A stretch of DNA of 6,000 nucleotides from Pseudomonadota bacterium (lineage in GTDB: Bacteria > Pseudomonadota > Gammaproteobacteria > Burkholderiales > Burkholderiaceae_F): assembly GCA_021823635.1 (NCBI GenBank), contig JAKANT010000120.1, positions 1 through 6,000 on the forward strand, in the 5' to 3' direction. Position numbers and translations under genes: made by a program. Below are positions 1 to 5,649 of this stretch, piece after piece; within the stretch, counting starts at the first letter, position 1; every line of letters starts with the position of its first letter. The notes under the pieces are model-generated. The model saw only the letters and a program-made list of their open reading frames with translations, was not told where the DNA came from and searched no databases.

Positions 1-912
1 TTCCCAGCGAAAGCGGCCGCTGAGAAGCGCGGATGCCGCCGAGCCCGCCACCGTGCCGAGCACAGTGGCTACGCCGAGCGTAACGGCCTTGCTCCTGTCG
101 CTGGCGAACATCAGCCAGTCGAGCGTATGCGCGATCGGGGCCACGAAGGTCAACGACTCCATTTTTCCGGTCGCGGTGCCGATGTACGCCTCCTCGAGCG
201 TCAACGGATGTTCGGCCAGATGGCCGATGTAGCCCGACACGAACCACACGCCGACGACCGTCGCGCCGATCGTCGCGCTGCCGAGCACGTTCTCGCGCGT
301 CCGGAAGGCCGGATCGCGCAGCACCCAGAGCGCGATCGCCGTCGCCAGCGCGAGCCCGAGCGCGCCGTGCGCGGTGGTCCGCGCGACGGGGGCGAAATTC
401 ACCGCCAGCGCCGGCAGGTCCTGCGCAGTGGGCAACTGCAGGCCGATGGGCTCGATCACGCTGGCGCGCACCAGCGCCAGCGCGCCGCGCATCGTCGCGT
501 AGGCGCTCAGACCGAGCACGAGAAACACGACCAGGGACTTCAGGCTGCCGGCGCCGACGCGCACCAGCGTGCGACTGCCGCAGCCGCCGGCCAGCACCAT
601 GCCGAAGCCGAAGCACAGCCCGCCGGCCAGGTATGCGAGCCAGGTGAAGCGGGCGCCGGTGTAGATCGAGTCTGCGGTATCGATCAGTCCCGCCGCGGCA
701 AGAAGCTGCGTGCCGAAAATGGCGCAGGCGATCGCCAGCAGCCATTGCCGCATGCGCGTGCGGTCGCCGAAGTTCACCCAGTCGGCCACCGCGCCCATCG
801 TGCAGAAGCCGATGCGCTGCGCCGCCGCGCCGAAGACGAAGGCGAGCGCGAAGGCGCTCGCCAGCACGGTGCGCGTCAGTGCCGGCAGTGCCTCGGGGGC
901 GATTGCATCCAT
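1..912 (-). CDS. YeeE/YedE-family (TsuA-like) sulfur-compound membrane transporter, C-terminus beyond the left edge
   Basis: I read this open frame directly from the minus strand; it gives 304 residues with no stop before the window edge. The protein is very hydrophobic, with roughly eight membrane stretches (for example about residues 16-36, 57-76, 91-110, 124-143, 206-225 and 278-298). Two family signatures are clear: GFCTMGAVADW (Cys37) and GFGMVLAGGCGSRTLVR (Cys111), the latter followed by GAGSLKSL. These belong to the YeeE/YedE family, whose characterised member TsuA imports thiosulfate through a path lined by conserved cysteines. The visible part ends at FRWE, just before where relatives carry the second-half glycine/cysteine motif, so perhaps 75-100 residues are missing. 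The ATG at 912 fits the family's N-terminus, but its upstream GAAGCGAAG is a poor ribosome site and the frame stays open further upstream. The substrate is inferred, not shown. It lies 91 bases after cpoB on the same strand and may be read through from it. Confidence 0.85.
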   Translation of the reverse strand, partial: MDAIAPEALPALTRTVLASAFALAFVFGAAAQRIGFCTMGAVADWVNFGDRTRMRQWLLAIACAIFGTQLLAAAGLIDTADSIYTGARFTWLAYLAGGLCFGFGMVLAGGCGSRTLVRVGAGSLKSLVVFLVLGLSAYATMRGALALVRASVIEPIGLQLPTAQDLPALAVNFAPVARTTAHGALGLALATAIALWVLRDPAFRTRENVLGSATIGATVVGVWFVSGYIGHLAEHPLTLEEAYIGTATGKMESLTFVAPIAHTLDWLMFASDRSKAVTLGVATVLGTVAGSAASALLSGRFRWE

Positions 913-1003
913 CTTCGCTTCGAACCGGCGCGATACCGCTTGGACCGGCACGGCGGCGCGGTGATTCCTCGTCCGCGGTCGGCGTGCGGGGCGCGGAGCG
1001 CCG
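913..1003 (-). other. Spacer between cpoB and the YeeE/YedE-family gene
   Basis: These 91 bases hold no gene. Immediately after the cpoB stop there is a short GC-only inverted repeat, GGCGC-TCC-GCGCC (positions 990-1002). It could form a five-pair hairpin, but no T-run follows, so it does not qualify as a classical intrinsic terminator. I see no convincing -35/-10 pair for the downstream gene. Whether the operon ends here is undecided from sequence. Confidence 0.5.
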
Positions 1004-1810
1004 TCAGCGGGTCGTCGTGGCCGGCAGCCGCTCCTTGGCGAGCCGCGCCGCTTCGGTGTCCGGATAGTCCTTGATGATCCGCTGCAGCGTGGCGCGCGCG
1101 CTGCGCCGATCGTTCAACTCGATCTGGCTGGCGGCGATGTTCAGCAGCGCTTCGGGCGCGCGTGTGGAGTCGGCATATTTTTCGACCACCGTCTGCTGCG
1201 CGGCGATGGCCGCCTTGTAGTCCTTCAGCTGGTAATGCGCGTTGCCGAGCCAGTAGTAGGCGGCCGCACCGTACGGCGACTGCGGGTAGCGGGCGATGAA
1301 CGCCTGCAGGCTAGCGGTGGCGCCGCGAAAGTCACCGGCGCGAAACTGCGCGATCGCGGCATCGAAGGCCGCCTGCTCGGCGCGGTCCACCAGCGCCGGC
1401 CGACCGTCGATCGTGACGGTGGCCGGTTCCAGCTTCTTGAGCCGTGCGTCGAGGTCGCCGTACAGGTCGCGGTTCTTCTTCTGCACGTTGGCCAGTTCGT
1501 TGGCCAGCAGGTCGATCTGCCCGCGCAGGCGGGCGAGGTCCTGGCGCAGCGCGTCCAACTGGTTGGCGAACTCCAGCGCGCCGCGCTGCGCCGCTTCCAG
1601 CCGCTCCAGTCGTGCCGCGAACTCGCTTTGCTTTTCCAGCGCCTGCGCGAGTGCGGCAATGCGGCGATCCTGTTCGGCGAGCTGCTTGCGCAGCTCGAGG
1701 ATCGCCTTGCGCGCCTCGTCGTCGCCGAACAAGGCGTGCGCCGGCGCCGCCGCCGCGAGAAGCGCCACACAGAACCCAAGGGCCCGCAGCATCGATGCCC
1801 AGGCAGCCAT
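1004..1810 (-). CDS. cpoB: CpoB (YbgF), periplasmic Tol-Pal accessory protein coordinating septal peptidoglycan synthesis
   Basis: The 268-residue protein has the full CpoB architecture. A signal peptide covers about residues 1-26 with cleavage after AHA. A long coiled coil follows (about 30-115), containing the family signature LRGQIDLLANEL...RDLYGDLDARL. A C-terminal TPR domain covers about 145-265, with repeats around FRAGDFRGATASLQAFIARYP, YYWLGNAHYQLKDYKAAI and the final RRSARATLQRIIKDYP. In E. coli the coiled coil trimerises, and the protein binds TolA and modulates PBP1B with LpoB, linking outer-membrane constriction to cell-wall synthesis; the same role is inferred here. It is the last gene of the operon, 6 bases after pal. 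No strong ribosome site precedes the ATG at 1810, so coupling to pal translation is likely. An in-frame ATG at codon 7 (1792) would give a more ordinary signal peptide beginning MLRALGF and is a credible alternative start. Confidence 0.95.
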   Translation of the reverse strand: MAAWASMLRALGFCVALLAAAAPAHALFGDDEARKAILELRKQLAEQDRRIAALAQALEKQSEFAARLERLEAAQRGALEFANQLDALRQDLARLRGQIDLLANELANVQKKNRDLYGDLDARLKKLEPATVTIDGRPALVDRAEQAAFDAAIAQFRAGDFRGATASLQAFIARYPQSPYGAAAYYWLGNAHYQLKDYKAAIAAQQTVVEKYADSTRAPEALLNIAASQIELNDRRSARATLQRIIKDYPDTEAARLAKERLPATTTR

Positions 1811-1816
1811 CGCTCG

Positions 1817-2374
1817 TCAGCGGTACACGATGTCGGCGCGCCGGTTCTGCGACCAGCACGACTCGTCGTGCTGCGTGCAGCGCGGCCGTTCCTCGCCGAA
1901 GCTGACGGTTTCGATCTGCGCGTCGGTGACGCCCAGCAGTTTGAGCCGGGCCTTGACTGAGTCGGCCCGCTTCTGCCCGAGCGCCAGGTTGTATTCACGG
2001 CTGCCGCGCTCGTCGGCGTTGCCTTCGATCACTACCTTGCGGTCCTTGCGCGCGGCCAGATAGCGGCCGTGCGCTTCCACCAGCGCGATGTACTCGGGCT
2101 TGATCTCGAAGCGGTCGAAGTCGAAGAAAACCTCGCGCTTGCCCAGTCCGGAGGCCGGGTCGTTCAGCGGATCGATCGGCTTGGGCGCGGCATCGACGCG
2201 TGCCACCGTGCGCGTATCGGGCGCAGGAGCCGGCGCCGGCGCCGGCGCCGCGGTGGGCGGCGTGCTCCTTTCCGCCACCGGCGCGGGCTTCTCGTCCAGC
2301 GGCACGCTGGTGCAGGCCGCCAACAGCGCCGCGGCCGCAGCACCGACGAACAGGCGCGAGATTCGTTCAGACAT
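1817..2374 (-). CDS. pal: Pal, peptidoglycan-associated outer-membrane lipoprotein
   Basis: Pal anchors the outer membrane to the cell wall and is the terminal partner of the Tol machine through TolB. The 185-residue precursor has a lipoprotein signal peptide with lipobox L-A-A-C ending at Cys21. Residue +2 is Thr, not Asp, consistent with sorting to the outer membrane. A Pro/Ala-rich linker (about 25-70, with a run of AP dipeptides at 43-52) leads to an OmpA-like domain (about 80-185). That domain contains FFDFDRFEIKPEY, the peptidoglycan-binding GNADERGSREYNLALGQKRA (Asp121 and Arg136 match the residues known to contact diaminopimelate) and SFGEERP near the end. Cys166 and Cys173 lie seven residues apart where E. 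coli Pal has none; a disulfide is possible. The start at 2374 is fixed by a strong Shine-Dalgarno. tolB ends 15 bases upstream and cpoB begins 6 bases downstream. Confidence 0.97.
   Translation of the reverse strand: MSERISRLFVGAAAAALLAACTSVPLDEKPAPVAERSTPPTAAPAPAPAPAPDTRTVARVDAAPKPIDPLNDPASGLGKREVFFDFDRFEIKPEYIALVEAHGRYLAARKDRKVVIEGNADERGSREYNLALGQKRADSVKARLKLLGVTDAQIETVSFGEERPRCTQHDESCWSQNRRADIVYR
2229..2250 (-). repeat. Short GCCGGC hexamer run inside pal coding the Ala-Pro linker
   Basis: About three and a half tandem copies of a GGCGCC/GCCGGC-type hexamer encode the alternating Ala-Pro stretch of the Pal linker. In-frame copy number could vary by slippage without destroying the protein. 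It is a low-complexity coding repeat, not a mobile or regulatory element. Confidence 0.6.
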
Positions 2375-2378
2375 CGTG

Positions 2379-2385
2379 TCCTCCC
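2379..2385 (-). promoter_or_regulatory. Strong Shine-Dalgarno of pal
   Basis: GGGAGGA lies five bases before the ATG at 2374 (spacer ACACG). It is the best ribosome site in the window and fits the high abundance expected of Pal. It also settles the start: a second ATG, overlapping this site at 2385-2387, is in another frame. Confidence 0.8.
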
Positions 2386-2389
2386 ATGG

Positions 2390-3679
2390 TCACTTGATGA
2401 ATGGCCCCCAGGTGGGTTCCCGCACGTCGCCCGCGGGGCCGCTCAAGCGCGTGCGCACGCGCGCGTCGATCGATGCCGAGGCGAGCACGCCGCGGCCGCC
2501 GACCTCGGTGGCATACAGCAGCAGCCGTCCGTTCGGCGCGAAGCTGGGCGACTCGTCCAGCGCGGTGTCGGTCAACGTCGTCTCCTGCCCGGTCGCGAGG
2601 TCCAGCGTCTGCACCTGGAATCTGCCTTCGCGGCGGCCGACGTACGCGAGCAGGCGGCCGTCGTGGCTGACGCGCGGCGTGACGTTGTAGTCGCCGTTGA
2701 ACGTCACGCGCTGCACGTTGTTGCCGCTCGTGTCCATGCGGTAGATCTGCGGTCCGCCGCCGCGGTCCGACGTGAAATAGATCGTCTTGCCGTCGGGCGA
2801 GAAAAACGGTTCGGTGTCGATCGCGCCGGAGTTGGTCAGACGCCGCAATCCGCTGCCGTCGGCATTGATCAGGTAGATCGACGTCGGGCCGTCGCGCGTC
2901 AGCGCGACGGCAAGCGTCTTGCCATCCGGCGCCCAGGCCGGCGCGCTGTTGCTACCGCGAAAGGCGGCAAGTTCGCGCCGCTCGCCGGTGGTCAGCGTAT
3001 GCACGAAGACGATCGGCTTGGATTTTTCGAACGACACGTACGCGATGCGGATGCCGTCCGGCGCCCACGCCGGCGACATGATCGGCTCGCGCGAGCGCAG
3101 CGCGGTCTGCGCGTTGGCGCCGTCGGCATCCGCGATCTGCAGTTCGTAGTTGTTCTTGCCGAGCTGCACCACATAGGCGATGCGGGTCGCGAACACGCCG
3201 CGCACGCCGGTGATCTTTTCGTAGATGCGGTCGGCGATGCGATGGGCGTTCAGCCGCAGGTCGGCGGCCGCGCTGACGTACGACAGACCGTCGATCTGTT
3301 GCTGCTTGACCGCGTCGTACAGGCGGAAGCGGATGTCGAAGCGACCGTCGGCGAGCCGCGCGATCGAACCGACCACGACGGCGTCGGCGCCGCGCGCCTT
3401 CCAGTCGGCCAGATCGACGCGCGCCGTCTCCGGCACCGGCGTCGATCCTGCATCGATCAGCCGGAACACACCGGAGCGCGCGAGGTTGGCGCGGATGATG
3501 CCGTCCACGTCCTGCGGCACCTGGCCGTCGCGCGCGAACGCCGCCACCGCGATCGGAAACTGGTTCGAGCCCACGCCGGTGACCTCGACGCGCAACTGCG
3601 CCGCGGCAGCGGCGGCGAAAAAACAAAATGCCAGCGCGGCGGCGCGCGCGAAAGCGCTGCGGACGGTAGACAGCGACAT
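2390..3679 (-). CDS. tolB: TolB, periplasmic beta-propeller protein of the Tol-Pal system
   Basis: TolB is the soluble periplasmic partner that binds Pal and is pulled off it by TolA, so Pal can be relocated to the division site. The 429-residue precursor is almost the length of the E. coli protein. It has a signal peptide (about 1-27, hydrophobic core ALAFCFFAAAAAA), an N-terminal TolB_N domain (about 28-130), and then a six-bladed propeller built of PD40 repeats. The blades are recognisable by their S/A-P-D-G-style turns: MSPAWAPDGIRIAYVS, SAPAWAPDGKTLAV, TEPFFSPDGKTIYFTSD, VTPRVSHDGRLLAYVG, ESPSFAPNGRLLLYAT, and a closing partial repeat, REPTWGPFIK. The ATG at 3679 is the only start giving a complete signal peptide, yet no Shine-Dalgarno precedes it. 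A consensus -10 box sits just upstream instead. The gene lies 78 bases after tolA, the largest gap within the operon, and 15 bases before pal. Confidence 0.98.
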   Translation of the reverse strand: MSLSTVRSAFARAAALAFCFFAAAAAAQLRVEVTGVGSNQFPIAVAAFARDGQVPQDVDGIIRANLARSGVFRLIDAGSTPVPETARVDLADWKARGADAVVVGSIARLADGRFDIRFRLYDAVKQQQIDGLSYVSAAADLRLNAHRIADRIYEKITGVRGVFATRIAYVVQLGKNNYELQIADADGANAQTALRSREPIMSPAWAPDGIRIAYVSFEKSKPIVFVHTLTTGERRELAAFRGSNSAPAWAPDGKTLAVALTRDGPTSIYLINADGSGLRRLTNSGAIDTEPFFSPDGKTIYFTSDRGGGPQIYRMDTSGNNVQRVTFNGDYNVTPRVSHDGRLLAYVGRREGRFQVQTLDLATGQETTLTDTALDESPSFAPNGRLLLYATEVGGRGVLASASIDARVRTRLSGPAGDVREPTWGPFIK

Positions 3680-3687
3680 GGGCGCGG

Positions 3688-3693
3688 ATTATA
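3688..3693 (-). promoter_or_regulatory. Possible -10 element of an internal tolB promoter (near-leaderless)
   Basis: The minus strand reads a perfect TATAAT here, in otherwise very GC-rich DNA. A start site seven bases downstream would fall near 3681, leaving about two bases before the tolB ATG at 3679; tolB also lacks a Shine-Dalgarno. I could not find a matching -35 hexamer at 16-18 bases, nor an extended -10 TG. E. coli has a separate promoter ahead of tolB for tolB-pal-ybgF, so an internal promoter at this place has precedent. The function remains an inference. Confidence 0.4.
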
Positions 3694-3699
3694 GGAAGC

Positions 3700-3717
3700 G
3701 GATACTTCGGAACATCC
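3700..3717. repeat. Imperfect 18-base dyad upstream of the tolB -10 box
   Basis: The minus strand reads GGATGTTCCGAAGTATCC. Its ends pair as seven positions (five Watson-Crick, two G-T) around a CCGA centre. It lies where a promoter's spacer and -35 region would be, so it could be a weak operator or an RNA hairpin in read-through transcript from tolA. It may also be chance. Confidence 0.25.
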
Positions 3718-3757
3718 CTTACGACGCTTCGCGCATCGACGCGAGGCCGAAAGGAGT

Positions 3758-4531
3758 TCAGCGCGGGGTATCGACCGGCCGGAATCGGATGACGATCGTG
3801 CGGTCGATCGTGCCGTCGGGTTTACGAGGAAAGGGGTCGGTGCGTCGGATCGCGCGTTCGACCGCTTCGTCGTAGCCGGGCAGACCGCTCGCCTTCAGCA
3901 CCTTGACCGCGACCACTTCGCCGGTGGGCAGAAGCTCGACCTGCACGTCGGCGTAAACGGAGGCCGGCGTTCCCTCGGGCACCGAATACACGATGCGCGA
4001 GCGGATCAGAGCGGCCAGGCGCTCGCGGTACTCGGCGTCGCGCGCCGCCCCCGCGCCTGCGGGCTGCGTCGGTCCGGCCGGCCGGTCGGCGGCCATCTGC
4101 GCGAGGATGCGCTCGGCCTCGGCCTGGCGCAGTCTTTCGCGCTGCTCGCGCTCGCGCGCTTCCTGCTTCTTCAGCAGCTCGGCGAGCACGTCCTTTTTCG
4201 GTTCGTCCTTCTTGGGCGTCGCTTTCTTCTCGTCGAGCTTCTTCGGTTCGGCCTTCTTGTCCTCCTTGAGGACGATATCGGCCTCAAGTTTCGGCGGCTC
4301 AGGCTTTTCCTCCACTTTGGGCGGCGCGGGCGGCGGCGCCACCTCCACCGGCGGCGACGCGCTCCACAGCTCGGCCACCACCGGCCCGGGATCGGCGGTG
4401 TTCCAGCGCACCACCCAGGCGATGGCTCCGAACAGCAGTGCGTGCATCGCCAGCGCGAGCAGCAGCGACGGCAAGGTGTCGTGCTGGGTGCGCGGTCGGC
4501 GCGGCGGCGCAGGCAGCGCGGTGGCGCTCAC
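3758..4531 (-). CDS. tolA: TolA, inner-membrane-anchored periplasm-spanning protein, short form
   Basis: TolA transmits the TolQ-TolR motor force to TolB and Pal. I call the start at a GTG (4531) because the reading frame gives a normal TolA from there: 257 residues, preceded by GAGG with a six-base spacer, 8 bases after the tolR stop. The frame itself stays open far upstream across tolR and tolQ, but that part is not TolA. Domain I has one membrane helix (about 22-42, LPSLLLALAMHALLFGAIAWVV) with His30, the residue typical of TolA/TonB anchors; the serine usually four residues before it is Ala26. Domain II (about 45-165) starts proline-rich, then becomes a Lys/Glu-rich charged helix (about 85-150), much shorter than in E. 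coli. Domain III (about 168-257) is TonB_C-like: YADVQVELLPTGEVVAVKVLKASG, then the YDEAVERAIRRTDPFP motif and RFRP. The C-terminus is complete. Confidence 0.95.
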   Translation of the reverse strand: MSATALPAPPRRPRTQHDTLPSLLLALAMHALLFGAIAWVVRWNTADPGPVVAELWSASPPVEVAPPPAPPKVEEKPEPPKLEADIVLKEDKKAEPKKLDEKKATPKKDEPKKDVLAELLKKQEAREREQRERLRQAEAERILAQMAADRPAGPTQPAGAGAARDAEYRERLAALIRSRIVYSVPEGTPASVYADVQVELLPTGEVVAVKVLKASGLPGYDEAVERAIRRTDPFPRKPDGTIDRTIVIRFRPVDTPR

Positions 4532-4539
4532 GTGGAGCC

Positions 4540-4971
4540 TCACTTGGTGACGCGCACCGCCAGCCCGACGCGCTTGACGTCGGCGCGCTGCAACTGGTCC
4601 ATCACCTTGACCACGGCGTCGTATTTCAGATCCTTGTCGGCGGCAATCACGACTGGCGTCGGCGCTTGCGGATTGGCCTTTTGCCGCTCCGTGATCGCCG
4701 CGATCGCTGCCGGCAGATCGTTGGCGATCTCCTTGCTGCCGTCGCGCAGCGAAAGCCTGCCGTCGGCGCGGATCAACAACTCCAGCGGCTTGTCCGGCGC
4801 GCGGCTCGCACGGCCGATCGACGGCAACTCCACGAGGCTCGGATTCACGAACGGCGCCGAAACCATCAGGATCACCACCAGCACCAGCATCACGTCCACG
4901 TACGGCACGACGTTGATGTCGGCCAGCATGCGGCGCCGGCTGCCGGCCGTGCGACGGGCGAGGATCGCCAT
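4540..4971 (-). CDS. tolR: TolR, ExbD-like stator/rotor protein of the Tol motor
   Basis: TolR works with TolQ to turn the proton gradient into movement of TolA. The 143-residue protein has the standard layout: a short basic cytoplasmic tail (1-17), one membrane helix (about 21-41) and a periplasmic domain (about 55-143). The helix motif INVVPYVDVMLVLVVILMVSAP carries Asp26, equivalent to the proton-carrying Asp23 of E. coli TolR. The periplasmic part includes VVIAADKDLKYDAVVKVMDQLQRADVKRVGLAV, the typical ExbD/TolR ending. The ATG at 4971 follows a good ribosome site (TAGGAG, six-base spacer) that overlaps the tolQ stop codon, so the two are probably translationally coupled. The protein ends at its normal length. 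Confidence 0.97.
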   Translation of the reverse strand: MAILARRTAGSRRRMLADINVVPYVDVMLVLVVILMVSAPFVNPSLVELPSIGRASRAPDKPLELLIRADGRLSLRDGSKEIANDLPAAIAAITERQKANPQAPTPVVIAADKDLKYDAVVKVMDQLQRADVKRVGLAVRVTK

Positions 4972-4977
4972 CCGGAG

Positions 4978-4983
4978 CTCCTA
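4978..4983 (-). promoter_or_regulatory. tolR Shine-Dalgarno overlapping the tolQ stop
   Basis: TAGGAG is both the tolQ stop codon (TAG) and the ribosome site for tolR, six bases before its ATG. The arrangement couples translation of the two motor subunits. Confidence 0.7.
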
Positions 4984-5649
4984 CCGCTGCCGTTGCAGGA
5001 TGTTCGAGAACTCCTCGATGAAGGTCTCGAAGCGGTTGGCCAGGCGGTCGATGTCGTGCGCGAAGCGGTTGTAGGCGACCACCGCCGGGATCGCGGCGAA
5101 CAGCCCGATCGCGGTCGCCACCAGCGCCTCGGCGATGCCGGGCGCCACACTGGCCAGCGTGGCCTGCTGCAGGCTCGACAGCCCGGTGAACGCGTGCATG
5201 ATGCCCCATACGGTGCCGAACAGGCCCACGTAGGGGCTGACCGAGCCGACCGAGGCCAGGAACGCCAGCCGCGCCTCGAGCGCGTCCATCTCGCGCTGAT
5301 AGGCGGCGCGCATCGCGCGGCGCGCGCCGTCGAGCGTCGCTTGCGCGTCGCCGCGCCCGCGCAGCTTCAGGAACTCGCTCATGCCGGCCTCGAAAATGCG
5401 CTCCAGCGCCCCCGTCTTGCGGCGCGGATTGGCGGCCGCTTCGTACAGCTTGGACAGTTCGGCGCCGCTCCAGAAGGTGCGCTCGAAGCCTTCGGTTTCC
5501 TTGCGTGCGCGGCGGATCGCGAAGCCCTTGGAGAAGATCGCCGTCCACGAGGCGATCGAGACGACGACGAGCAGGGCCATCACCAGTTGCACGACCAACG
5601 TGGCCTTGGTGATCAGCGTCAGGATCGAAAGATCGGCGGCGGCGTTCAT
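4981..5649 (-). CDS. tolQ: TolQ, inner-membrane proton-channel subunit of the Tol motor
   Basis: TolQ is the MotA/ExbB-family subunit that surrounds the TolR helices. The 222-residue protein shows three membrane helices: about 16-36 (ATLVVQLVMALLVVVSIASW), about 133-155 (around YVGLFGTVWGIMHAF) and about 170-193 (around AEALVATAIGLFAAIPAVVAYN). A cytoplasmic loop of roughly 95 residues separates the first two. Thr146 and Thr179 match the polar channel residues Thr145 and Thr178 of E. coli TolQ. I chose the ATG at 5649 because it gives the family N-terminus; the frame is open upstream but that belongs to the ybgC region. The start overlaps the ybgC stop as ATGA, and the upstream sequence CTCCCCCAC is no ribosome site, so translation very likely depends on ribosomes finishing ybgC. 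Confidence 0.97.
   Translation of the reverse strand: MNAAADLSILTLITKATLVVQLVMALLVVVSIASWTAIFSKGFAIRRARKETEGFERTFWSGAELSKLYEAAANPRRKTGALERIFEAGMSEFLKLRGRGDAQATLDGARRAMRAAYQREMDALEARLAFLASVGSVSPYVGLFGTVWGIMHAFTGLSSLQQATLASVAPGIAEALVATAIGLFAAIPAVVAYNRFAHDIDRLANRFETFIEEFSNILQRQR

Noticed and set aside
990..1002. GGCGC-TCC-GCGCC hairpin after cpoB as an intrinsic terminator
   Set aside because: It is short and lacks a T-tract. In such GC-rich DNA, inverted repeats of this size arise often by chance. It is kept only as a note in the spacer entry.
127..1074. 315-codon plus-strand open frame at the left end
   Set aside because: The minus strand here encodes a clear YeeE/YedE-family membrane protein, while the plus-strand product is Arg/Ala/His-rich with no family resemblance.
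2069..3694. 541-codon open frame on the plus strand, opposite tolB and part of pal
   Set aside because: The translation is Arg/His/Asp-rich with no domain or signal, and it mirrors well-identified tolB and pal. High GC keeps stop codons rare on the antisense strand.
3729..3744. Hairpin TCGCG-TCGATG-CGCGA in the tolA-tolB gap as a terminator
   Set aside because: The stem is only five pairs and no T-run follows on the minus strand, so termination between tolA and tolB is not supported.
3758..5548. 596-codon minus-strand frame that might suggest a long fusion protein ending in TolA
   Set aside because: Only the last 257 codons look like protein. The upstream part is an out-of-frame reading of tolQ and tolR, both intact in their own frame; a GTG with a ribosome site marks the real tolA start.
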